From assembly GCA_024636595.1 (NCBI GenBank), contig JAGXGT010000154.1, positions 1 through 8,338 of the forward strand: a stretch of 8,338 nt of DNA. The letters run 5' to 3'. This DNA is from Sphingomonadales bacterium (lineage in GTDB: Bacteria > Pseudomonadota > Alphaproteobacteria > Sphingomonadales > Sphingomonadaceae). Shown here piece by piece: positions 1 to 5,790 of this stretch (within the stretch, counting starts at the first letter, position 1; each line of letters begins with the position of its first letter). Under the pieces are notes generated by a model. The model ran no database searches. It had not been told where the DNA came from and was given only the letters and a program-made list of their open reading frames with translations. Position numbers and translations under genes: made by a program.

Positions 1-848
1 CTGATCGCAACAACCGGAACATGCCGCTGCGCCATCCATCCCAATGCCCGAGCAATGGCGGTTGCATTGCCCCCGGCCGGATCGCTGCCATAGATATCTG
101 CTGCCAGAAGGCCGCGCGCATTTGGCTTGAGACTTCCGGAGATCAGCGATGCAATTGCGGTACCATGACTGCTCGCTATTGGCGCGCCCTCAGCGAAACC
201 GCGCTGCTCGACCGGCATGGCAATCGCGCTATGCTTCGCGACCCCGCCATCGATCAGGCCCATTGCGCCGGATCGCACCTTGCTGTTTGCCAATAATGCG
301 ACATTGGTCGCCTGCGGTGTGGCACCACTGGTAAAATAGATGTTATCCGCGCTAACCTCCGCCTTGCGGGCCAGCTTCTCTAGCTGTTTTTGTTCAGACT
401 TGAGCGATTGGTCCGGGCGTGTTGCGAATTTCACATAGCTGAGATCCAGTCCCTCTATTGCGGTGCGCTCCAATATCTGGAAACCATCTTTCTGCGCGCG
501 TTCCAAAGATGCCTCGGATATACCGGTCGCAATCAATACGCCGCGCACCGCAGCATCTCCATTGCGGTCTCGCTCGACATACTCGCGATTGTCGCGCACA
601 AACCGGTTTAGCCGATCAATCCTGAGCCGGTTCAGCATTGTCTTAAGCTCTGAAGGGCGCAACCGGTCGAGAACGCGGGCATTCACCATACCGCTTGCCG
701 GATCGATCAGGGGATCCGATATGTCACCAAGCACAGGGTCAGGAAGCTGGAGAGCAGGACCGACGGTTGGCAAACCCAACTGTGGAAAGGCGGCAACAGG
801 CGCTAGCAAATATATTAACGCGACCGCCCATTTGGCTGTGGTTTTCAT
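1..848 (-). CDS. S8 family (subtilisin-like) serine protease, N-terminal part; runs off left edge
   Basis: A secreted serine endopeptidase; 282 codons are visible. Residues 1-20 form a signal peptide (MKTTAK, hydrophobic core AVALIYLLAPVAA, probable cleavage after VAA). Residues 21 to about 190 resemble a pro-region: charged, helical, no catalytic motifs. The peptidase domain begins near 195: MGLIDGGV contains the catalytic Asp (D200) and SSHGTAIASLISG the catalytic His (H228, the HGT motif). The catalytic Ser lies outside the window. The ATG at 848 has an AAGGA ribosome site 7 nt upstream (856-860). The gene is divergent from an ECF sigma/anti-sigma operon and carries its own copy of the candidate ECF promoter in the shared gap, so it is probably a target of that sigma factor. 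The family call is firm from the Asp and His motifs. The substrate is unknown; a role in envelope quality control or in processing the anti-sigma factor is inference only. Confidence 0.9.
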   Translation of the reverse strand, partial: MKTTAKWAVALIYLLAPVAAFPQLGLPTVGPALQLPDPVLGDISDPLIDPASGMVNARVLDRLRPSELKTMLNRLRIDRLNRFVRDNREYVERDRNGDAAVRGVLIATGISEASLERAQKDGFQILERTAIEGLDLSYVKFATRPDQSLKSEQKQLEKLARKAEVSADNIYFTSGATPQATNVALLANSKVRSGAMGLIDGGVAKHSAIAMPVEQRGFAEGAPIASSHGTAIASLISGSLKPNARGLLAADIYGSDPAGGNATAIARALGWMAQRHVPVVAI

Positions 849-915
849 ATTGGCTTCCTTATGCACCGTTTCAAATTTGGCAATCCCAAGATGATTGCAT
901 TTATTTTGCATTCGT

Positions 916-947
916 GGATTAAACGATCCAGGTCTGTCGTTTCATCC
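916..947. promoter_or_regulatory. Palindromic divergent ECF-type promoter pair between protease and sigma operon
   Basis: The plus strand reads GGATTA (916-921), 16 nt, CGTTTC (938-943). The minus strand reads GGATGA (947-942), 16 nt, CGTTTA (925-920). The two promoters lie almost on top of each other because the site is an inverted repeat: GGATTAAACGA / TCGTTTCATCC, 10 of 11 positions paired, with a 10-nt centre. CGTT at -10 is typical of ECF sigma factors. Predicted starts near 950 and 913 give leaders of about 30 nt (sigma gene) and 65 nt (protease). A third copy with the same spacing lies at 2641-2668. A dimeric regulator's operator is an alternative reading of the symmetry. Confidence 0.55.
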
Positions 948-978
948 ATAGACACTGAATAGAGGATATCCGCGCTGA

Positions 979-1467
979 ATGGCCTTTGAACAGGATTTGC
1001 TGGAGTTACTCCCGCGATTGCGGCGCTTTGCCCGCAGCCTGACGCGCGATATCAATGACGCAGATGACCTGTGTCAGATGGCCCTTGAGCGTGCCCTGAA
1101 CAAGCGCGACCAGTGGCAGGCAGGAACAAGACTGGATAGCTGGATGTATAGAATTACCCGGAATATTTGGATTGATACGGTGCGCGCTGCCGGTCGCCGC
1201 GAACATGTAGCCAACGACGACGATGCGATGGCAAACGTCGCGGGCGACGATCATCAACGCATGGAAAGCCGGATGGAACTCAGGGATGTCGACCGGGCCA
1301 TGGACCGCCTGCCGCTCGAGCAGCGCGAAGCCGTCTCGCTCGTTCTCGTCGAGGGATTTGCCTATAAAGAAGCAGCTGCCTTGCTCGACATTCCGATCGG
1401 CACCCTTACCTCGCGCCTGGTGCGCGGTCGCGAAGCCCTACAACGGGAACTGGGAGAAGCCGCATGA
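979..1467 (+). CDS. ECF-family RNA polymerase sigma factor
   Basis: Alternative sigma factor of 162 aa, a usual size for the two-domain ECF class. Region 2 spans about residues 8-72 (RRFARSLTRD, DADDLCQMALERAL, LDSWMYRITRNIWIDTVRA), the part that opens and reads the -10 element. Region 4 spans about 100-155 (DRLPLEQREAVSLV, then a helix-turn-helix AYKEAAALLDIPIGTLTSRL), which reads the -35 element. The ATG at 979 is preceded by GAGGA at 962-966, a long 12-nt spacing, but no better start exists. The stop overlaps the anti-sigma start (ATGA, 1464-1467), so the two are translationally coupled, as usual for sigma/anti-sigma pairs. The candidate ECF promoter at 916-943 suggests autoregulation. The family is clear; I do not assign an ECF subgroup, and the signal is unknown. 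Confidence 0.95.
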   Translation: MAFEQDLLELLPRLRRFARSLTRDINDADDLCQMALERALNKRDQWQAGTRLDSWMYRITRNIWIDTVRAAGRREHVANDDDAMANVAGDDHQRMESRMELRDVDRAMDRLPLEQREAVSLVLVEGFAYKEAAALLDIPIGTLTSRLVRGREALQRELGEAA

Positions 1468-2186
1468 CCTTCGATAAAGCGACGATCATGGCCTATGTCG
1501 ATGGCGAATGCGATGCCGTGACCGTGAAGCGCATCGAGAAAGCCGTGGCAGCCGATCCGGTGCTGGCTGAACGGGTTGGCCGGGAGCGCGCGCTGCGTGA
1601 CAAATTGGCAGCCCATTATGCCCCGGTGACTATTGAGGAGATTCCTGACCGGCTGACCGCGGTGTTGACCGCCGCTTCACCCAGTGTGGACAGCAGCTTC
1701 TCCGCACGCAAAGCCGATCAGCAGCATGCGAAGCGACTAAGGTCCCGCTTCGGTATTGCGCAATGGGGCGCGATGGCGGCAACTTTGGCTCTGGGCGTCG
1801 TAATCGGTCAATATGGCCTGGGCGGCGGCTCCAACTCTCCCTTCGTGCAAGAAGGTGACGCGCTGGTTGCCAGTGGCAGTCTGGATAAAGCGCTGGAAAA
1901 GCAACTCGCCTCCGCAAAGCCAGATGACAGCGACTTTCGCATCGGCCTGACCTTCCGCGCCAAGTCCGGTGCCATTTGCCGCAGCTTTGCCGGCGCAGCC
2001 GTCTCCGGCATCGGTTGCCGCGATGGGCAGCATTGGCAGATGGTCAGCACCCTGCCTGGCGGCGTGCAGAGCGACTATCGGCAGGCCTCGAGCGGTGCCC
2101 TCAACGCGGTTGCTGCGGAGATGATGGCGGATGCGCCGATGGATGCTGACGCCGAACGCAAATCACTAGAATCAGGCTGGAAATAG
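1464..2186 (+). CDS. Membrane-anchored anti-sigma factor
   Basis: 240 aa, start overlapping the sigma stop by ATGA and preceded by GGGAGAAG (1452-1459). The N-terminal cytoplasmic part (1-95) begins with MTFDKATIMAYVDGECD, the helical opening typical of anti-sigma domains; no HxxxCxxC zinc motif is present. One membrane segment lies at about 99-118 (AQWGAMAATLALGVVIGQYGL), after a basic stretch (KRLRSRF) that fits a cytoplasmic N terminus. The C-terminal 120 residues should be periplasmic and include C172 and C185 (ICRSF, GIGCRDG) before HWQM, a possible disulfide pair. Role by family and position: holds the upstream sigma factor inactive at the membrane until an envelope signal releases it. 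The signal and release mechanism are not visible. A hairpin terminator follows 49 nt after the stop. Confidence 0.88.
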   Translation: MTFDKATIMAYVDGECDAVTVKRIEKAVAADPVLAERVGRERALRDKLAAHYAPVTIEEIPDRLTAVLTAASPSVDSSFSARKADQQHAKRLRSRFGIAQWGAMAATLALGVVIGQYGLGGGSNSPFVQEGDALVASGSLDKALEKQLASAKPDDSDFRIGLTFRAKSGAICRSFAGAAVSGIGCRDGQHWQMVSTLPGGVQSDYRQASSGALNAVAAEMMADAPMDADAERKSLESGWK

Positions 2187-2234
2187 GCCGCCCGACCGCA
2201 ACAGGTGGATGCGCTGATCTTTGTTTCGGCCACA

Positions 2235-2262
2235 AAAAAGGCGGGAAAAATCCCGCCTTTTT
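2235..2262. terminator. Bidirectional rho-independent terminator
   Basis: AAAAAGGCGGGA (2235-2246), loop AAAA, TCCCGCCTTTTT (2251-2262). The 7-bp GC-rich stem is flanked by A and T tracts that pair with each other, so it works in both directions. It lies between the anti-sigma gene (stop 2186) and the convergent secreted-protein gene (stop 2280) and probably ends both transcripts. Confidence 0.9.
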
Positions 2263-2279
2263 CATTTCATGAAGGAGGC

Positions 2280-2606
2280 CTAGTTGCCGACGGTTATCCG
2301 GCCAACCACATAGTGGCGTTCGCGCATTTCCTTGACATAATCCTTGTCGGCATCGACTAGTTCATGCTCATATTCTTCCCAGGCATCGCGCGTATCTTCG
2401 TCATCGGTCGCGCGGCGGAGGTCGCTTTTGAGCTCCTTGTCGGCCTCGAGGACATCGGCAAGATAATTATACCAGAACTTGTTGTACACACCGGCAATCG
2501 GTTCGGTCCGCACCACGGCATGGCTTTCGTTACCAACATGGGCGATGGCGGGAGTCTTCGCGGCGCCCGCGAGGGCCAGACCTAGAAAAAAAGATAGTTT
2601 ACGCAT
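2280..2606 (-). CDS. Small secreted acidic protein of unknown function
   Basis: 108 aa, no family recognised. Residues 1-22 are a signal peptide (MRKLSFFLGLALAGAAKTPAIA) with a good cleavage site AIA/HVGN. The mature part, about 86 residues, is rich in D, E, K and R, with no cysteine and few hydrophobic residues beyond an aromatic cluster YNKFWYNYLADVL (41-53). It then reads as a charged helix through DDEDTRDAWEEYEHELVDADKDY and ends in VVGRITVGN. I chose the ATG at 2606, not the in-frame GTG at 2612: the AAGGAGA site (2614-2620) is ideally spaced for the ATG and far too close to the GTG. A candidate ECF promoter matching those of the neighbouring protease and sigma operon lies at 2641-2668, so it is likely a third target of that sigma factor. 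Its periplasmic role is unknown. Confidence 0.8.
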   Translation of the reverse strand: MRKLSFFLGLALAGAAKTPAIAHVGNESHAVVRTEPIAGVYNKFWYNYLADVLEADKELKSDLRRATDDEDTRDAWEEYEHELVDADKDYVKEMRERHYVVGRITVGN

Positions 2607-2640
2607 TGTCACGTCTCCTTTTTTTTGAGTTGCTGACAGG

Positions 2641-2668
2641 AGAACGACGCAGCCCTATGATTTCATCC
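2641..2668 (-). promoter_or_regulatory. Candidate ECF promoter of the small secreted protein
   Basis: On the minus strand: GGATGA (2668-2663), 16 nt, CGTTCT (2646-2641). The first eight bases, GGATGAAA, are identical to those of the protease promoter, and spacing and CGTT core equal those of both promoters in the 916-947 palindrome. The predicted start near 2634 gives a leader of about 28 nt. The -35 part also sits in a short inverted repeat TTTCAT-CCCG-ATGAAA (2661-2676). Confidence 0.5.
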
Positions 2669-2805
2669 CGATGAAAATGATTTTCTTTCGACATCCTCCA
2701 CTCCATCCCGCCCCCTATTTCCCCGAATGACTGCGGTCACGGCGCGATAGTTCCGCACTGTCCACGCTCAGGCCCCGATGATTTTTTGGCAGGCCCTGAT
2801 ATGGG

Positions 2806-2834
2806 TTGCAGCACCGCGTCATCATCGCTAGAGG
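2806..2834 (+). promoter_or_regulatory. Probable sigma-70 promoter of tRNA-Ser
   Basis: TTGCAG (2806-2811), 17 nt, TAGAGG (2829-2834). A start about 7 nt further leaves a leader of about 10 nt before the tRNA. Each hexamer has mismatches to consensus, so this is a reasonable rather than certain call. Confidence 0.35.
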
Positions 2835-2849
2835 CTGCCCCGTCTATGA

Positions 2850-2939
2850 GGTGCGTTGGCTGAGTGGTCGAAAGCGCCGCACTCGAAATGCGGTATGCCA
2901 GCAATGGTATCTAGGGTTCGAATCCCTAACGCACCTCCA
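2850..2939 (+). tRNA. tRNA-Ser (anticodon CGA)
   Basis: Type II tRNA of 90 nt with encoded CCA. Acceptor stem GGTGCGT (2850-2856) pairs with ACGCACC (2929-2935). The D arm contains GCTGAGTGG. The anticodon stem CCGCA/TGCGG encloses loop CTCGAAA, with anticodon CGA at 2884-2886, reading UCG serine codons. The long variable arm ATGCCA-GCAA-TGGTAT (6 bp with one G-U) is the serine identity feature. The T arm is TAGGG-TTCGAAT-CCCTA. The base before CCA (position 73) is T, whereas bacterial serine tRNAs usually carry G there. No insertion or attachment-site duplication is seen after the 3' end. Confidence 0.96.
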
Positions 2940-3044
2940 CAGACAGAACCGGCTTGATTGCTGAACAATGCTGATGCGGATGTCTAAAGAGCGGGCCAAT
3001 ATCTGCCCCGATTGCAGCATCGCCAAAACGTTGGCTGACAAATT

Positions 3045-3059
3045 CGTAAGCAGCTTACG
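3045..3059. repeat. Perfect inverted repeat over the response-regulator stop codon
   Basis: CGTAAG-CAG-CTTACG, 6-bp arms with a 3-nt loop; the TAA stop (3057-3055, minus strand) lies in one arm. On the minus strand it is followed by AATTTGTC, too short a T run for a convincing intrinsic terminator. It may slow polymerase or protect the 3' end; function uncertain. Confidence 0.4.
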
Positions 3060-3405
3060 CTTGAACCGTCAGTATCGCCTGCTCTATATCTTTTTCGGAA
3101 TATGGCTTCCGGATGATCGGCGCGTCCTGCAAATCCTCATAGTCAAAGCGCGAACCAAATCCCGTGGTAAAAAACCACGGCGTATTGTTTTTCCTCAGCT
3201 TGCGAGCGACTGGCAGCGATAATTCCCCGTTCAGGTCGACGTCCAGAAAGGCGATGGAGAAGCTTCTGTTTTCCGCAATTTCCAGGGCACTGGACAGATC
3301 AAAGGCAAATTCCAGATTTTTCCAGCCCAGTTTCCGGAGGATATCTTCCATCGCGAGGGAAAGCATGGCGTCGTCTTCAACGACCAGGATGGAAAATTCA
3401 GGCAC
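3055..3405 (-). CDS. Single-domain response regulator (receiver only, FAT-GUY-like)
   Basis: 116 aa, a complete receiver domain with no output domain. Visible active-site residues: acidic pocket D11-D12 (VVEDD), phosphoacceptor D55 (IAFLDVDL), conserved Thr in WFFTTGFG (79-84), and K100-P101 (IIRKPY). The FFTTGFG stretch resembles the FATGxY motif of the FAT-GUY receivers, which in sphingomonads (for example SdrG) are phosphorylated by HWE or HisKA_2 kinases and act on the general stress response; here Ala is Thr and the final Tyr is Gly. The start is GTG at 3405: the next Met (residue 14) would cut off the acidic pocket. It follows the kinase gene by 22 nt on the same strand, so the two are probably co-transcribed and are likely partners. 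It presumably acts by protein contact, as a phosphate sink or a phosphorelay intermediate. Confidence 0.92.
   Translation of the reverse strand: MPEFSILVVEDDAMLSLAMEDILRKLGWKNLEFAFDLSSALEIAENRSFSIAFLDVDLNGELSLPVARKLRKNNTPWFFTTGFGSRFDYEDLQDAPIIRKPYSEKDIEQAILTVQA
3162..3180. repeat. Perfect hairpin inside the response-regulator gene
   Basis: CCGTGGT-AAAAA-ACCACGG, a perfect 7-bp stem with a 5-nt loop. It lies within the codons for TPWFFTT, just at the FAT-GUY-like motif. It looks like a terminator stem but is within a coding region that continues intact; it may be chance. Confidence 0.4.
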
Positions 3406-3427
3406 GGAACGGCTTTCGGTTGGTGTT

Positions 3428-4786
3428 TCACTCGACGGGAAACGAGCATTTGAAGGTCACGCCGGACGGTAGATATTTCACCGCCGTTTCCCCTTTCATC
3501 TCTGAAGCCAACGCGCGTTCTATCAATGTAGTTCCAAAGCCTTTGCGTTGCGGCGGCGAAACTTTCGGGCCGCCGGTTTCCTGCCACATGAATTCCAGCT
3601 CCGATTTTTCTTTGGCCGAAGTGAAATTCCAGTGGATATCTATGGTCCCCTGATCCCCGCTCAACGCACCATATTTGGCTGCGTTGGTGCCGAGTTCATT
3701 TATCGCCATGGACAGGGCAAGCGATGTGCGGGACGACAACCTGCATTCCGGACCGGACACCCTGATCCTGCCTCCTTCCGTCCCGCCAAAGGGATGGATA
3801 GCCTGCTCAACAATGTCCGAGATCCCCGACCCCGACCAATTGTCCGCCAGCAACAAATCGTGAGACCGACTGAGCGCGAGTATCCGGGATAGAAAGGCAT
3901 CCTTCCCCGCTGTCTCTTCCGGCAAGGACATCCTCGCGATCGCCTGAACCATCGCTAGCGTATTTTTCACCCGGTGCTGAAGTTCGCCAGCCATAATATC
4001 GAGATGCTGCTGATGCTCTTTCTCGCTGGTAATATCCTCTACGACCGAAATGCAAAATTCCATCTCGCCGGACGCATTTTTCTGAGACGAAGTGGTGAGC
4101 CGTACCCAGATAATCGCGCCATCTTTACGATAATATCGCTTTTCGAGACTGTACCCGCCGATCTCGCCAGCTTTCAACTGCTCAAACAATTCGAGATCGT
4201 CATTCAAGTCATCCGGATGGGTAATTTCCTGAAAGGTCAACGTCAGCAGTTCATCGCGTTCATAGCCCACGATTTCACATAATCTGCTATTGATCCGCAA
4301 CCAGCTGCCATCGTGACCGACGTGAGCAATGCCGACCGCAGCATTGTCAAAGGTTTTCGCCAGCAGGGCCTTTTCGCGTTCCCGCTCCAAGGCAATCGCC
4401 CGTTTTTTTGCCAGACCGCGAACCTCAACCACCGTGCCTACGGGCACACCATCCTCGACTATCGGGCTGGCGCTATAAGCGACGGGATAGAAGCTACCAT
4501 CAGCATGAACAAAAATGTCTTCGCCCTGCTCGCGCGCATTTGCCGGCAGCGCCTTGTCTATCGGGCATTCGGAAATGGGAAATTTGCTGCCGTCAGGACG
4601 GGTGTGGTGTATCACATCGTGAAGCCTGTGACCGATGAGCTCGCTGGACCTGAACCCGGTCAACGTCACCGCCGCCGGATTCGCATAAATGCAGTTCTGA
4701 CTGGCATCGACAACAAACAAAGCCGCCGTTGCGTTTTCGCATATCGCCTTAAACGACGCAGCAATATTATGTTCGTGCAGTGGCAT
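3428..4786 (-). CDS. PAS-PAS sensor histidine kinase, HWE family
   Basis: 452 aa from the ATG at 4786. No membrane segments or signal peptide, so a soluble cytoplasmic sensor. PAS 1 spans about 10-125 (ENATAALFVVDASQNCIYAN), PAS 2 with its PAC tail about 143-255 (DGAIIWVRLTTS, SVVEDIT). The HWE kinase domain runs from about 262: phosphoacceptor H271 in ELQHRVKNTLAMVQAIAR, N-box INELGTNAAKYGALS (362-376), WxE motif FMWQETGGP (W401, E403), then GFGTTLIER (417-424). In HWE kinases the N-box usually starts with His (HEL..NA.KYG); here it is Asn (N363). The frame is open upstream to a TTG at 4822 (12 more residues, MRFIAFGVTPCP); I prefer the ATG because the extra residues look non-conserved, although neither start has a strong ribosome site. 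Partner: the receiver gene 22 nt downstream. The sensed signal is unknown; two PAS domains could bind a cofactor or small ligand. Confidence 0.92.
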   Translation of the reverse strand: MPLHEHNIAASFKAICENATAALFVVDASQNCIYANPAAVTLTGFRSSELIGHRLHDVIHHTRPDGSKFPISECPIDKALPANAREQGEDIFVHADGSFYPVAYSASPIVEDGVPVGTVVEVRGLAKKRAIALEREREKALLAKTFDNAAVGIAHVGHDGSWLRINSRLCEIVGYERDELLTLTFQEITHPDDLNDDLELFEQLKAGEIGGYSLEKRYYRKDGAIIWVRLTTSSQKNASGEMEFCISVVEDITSEKEHQQHLDIMAGELQHRVKNTLAMVQAIARMSLPEETAGKDAFLSRILALSRSHDLLLADNWSGSGISDIVEQAIHPFGGTEGGRIRVSGPECRLSSRTSLALSMAINELGTNAAKYGALSGDQGTIDIHWNFTSAKEKSELEFMWQETGGPKVSPPQRKGFGTTLIERALASEMKGETAVKYLPSGVTFKCSFPVE

Positions 4787-4971
4787 CGGACACGGAGTTA
4801 CACCGAACGCAATAAATCGCAACTAATCTGTGTTAGTCTTTCAAACTTTTGAGAAGACACGAGCTTTTAACAAGCATTGGAACTGCCGAATTGCCTATTA
4901 ACGCGCTTCCCCCTTCCGTCAATCGCTAGTCGGTCACGCCTCGAACGGTCAGCTTTTCGATGTATAGCGTT

Positions 4972-5514
4972 CTATCCGTCGGAGCCACATCGCACCATAT
5001 CGGCATTTGCAGATCCCGATATCTTCAACTCATCCATCTTGGGCAGGTCCAGCTGATAAGATCGATCAGCGGCTTTTTCTCCCTCGGCTTTACACTGATT
5101 GACGTTGACCTTGACCGTGGAGCCAGAACCCTCGATACTTTTGATCATACAGGTGGTTTCACCATAGGTAATCTTGGTCTGATCGAGTTCGAGATATTGG
5201 TCTGATCCAGCACATTTCCCCTTTGGCGCATAACTGCCGAGATAATAGGTCGCATAGCGCGTCTTCGCAGGCAGCTTGATATCCTGGTTAAGTTCGTCAT
5301 CCTTGCCATCGGTCGGATCAATATCCGCCCCCGCTTTGTCCATGCCGGACAGCGACTTTTTCGCCAAGATTTCATCGGAATCATCGGCACCGTCTGCAAG
5401 GGCAGTATCGGTATCGTCAGCCATTGGTTTGCCAGATCCGTCCGCACCACGCTCGGCTGCCTGACAGGCCGCCAGCAACGAAATTCCCGCTAGCATCACG
5501 ATATGTTTCTTCAT
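4972..5514 (-). CDS. Predicted lipoprotein with acidic linker, unknown function
   Basis: 180 aa; no named family recognised. A type II signal peptide (MKKHIVMLAGISLLAAC) ends in lipobox LAAC, so C17 is lipidated. Residues 24-79 are a low-complexity acidic linker (DDTDTALADGADDSDE, DIDPTDGKDDE). Residues 85-180 look like a small globular domain with four cysteines (C101, C122, C141, C176), enough for two disulfides, and a pattern of short beta-like stretches (ITYGETTCMIKSI, STVKVNVNQC, YQLDLPKMDELKI). The start is the ATG at 5514; an in-frame GTG at 5520 is too close to the AGGAG ribosome site. The leader AGGAGACGTG is the same as that of the secreted-protein gene at 2606. A GGAAC-N16-CGTA element lies upstream and csbD is divergent, so it may belong to the general stress regulon. 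No terminator was found after the stop. Confidence 0.85.
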   Translation of the reverse strand: MKKHIVMLAGISLLAACQAAERGADGSGKPMADDTDTALADGADDSDEILAKKSLSGMDKAGADIDPTDGKDDELNQDIKLPAKTRYATYYLGSYAPKGKCAGSDQYLELDQTKITYGETTCMIKSIEGSGSTVKVNVNQCKAEGEKAADRSYQLDLPKMDELKISGSANADMVRCGSDG

Positions 5515-5550
5515 GTCCACGTCTCCTATATCCGCTTGTCTTTTTATTCT

Positions 5551-5575
5551 TACGCAAAACTAAAGCACAAGTTCC
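5551..5575 (-). promoter_or_regulatory. EcfG-like promoter of the lipoprotein gene
   Basis: Minus strand: GGAAC (5575-5571), 16 nt, CGTA (5554-5551). This differs in one base of the -10 from the alphaproteobacterial general stress consensus GGAAC-N16/17-CGTT. The predicted leader is about 30 nt. Confidence 0.35.
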
Positions 5576-5717
5576 ACGACCAACAGACGCGACTATGGAA
5601 GGCGACGGGCAAGCACCGACTGAACCAACGTCAAGTAATCAGGCTGATACACATGGTGGTTAGACCAGAGGTCAGTACTTTTGTCGTCTGTCGCCGCGAA
5701 AAAATTCCACTGGCTGG

Positions 5718-5743
5718 GGAACTAATCTCAATCTCCGCCCGTT
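5718..5743 (+). promoter_or_regulatory. EcfG (general stress response) promoter of csbD
   Basis: GGAAC (5718-5722), 17 nt, CGTT (5740-5743), an exact match to the alphaproteobacterial EcfG promoter consensus. The predicted start near 5750 gives a leader of about 40 nt before the csbD ATG. CsbD-family genes are well-known stress-regulon members, which supports the call. Confidence 0.7.
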
Positions 5744-5790
5744 AATTGATTATAACCGACGCAAGTCAAACCCTACAGAGGAGAACAAGA

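Noticed and set aside
463..894. Plus-strand open frame of 143 codons
   Set aside because: It is the antisense shadow of the S8 protease, whose minus frame has a signal peptide and catalytic motifs.
2669..2805. Possible small gene or hairpin RNA before the tRNA promoter
   Set aside because: No open frame with a ribosome site; the TGCGG/CCGCA repeat has a long loop and no support as an RNA.
2844..3041. Minus-strand open frame across the tRNA
   Set aside because: It is antisense to the tRNA-Ser gene and encodes nothing recognisable.
2940..3054. Integration site or island boundary at the tRNA 3' end
   Set aside because: No repeat of the tRNA 3' end, no integrase and no mobile gene within the window.
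4313..4852. Plus-strand open frame of 179 codons
   Set aside because: Antisense to the PAS-containing part of the kinase, which has clear domain motifs.
4787..4971. Searched for a promoter or terminator between the kinase and lipoprotein genes
   Set aside because: A TTGAAA at 4844-4839 lacks a credible -10, GGAAC at 4876 has no CGTT at the right distance, and the small inverted repeats have no T run.
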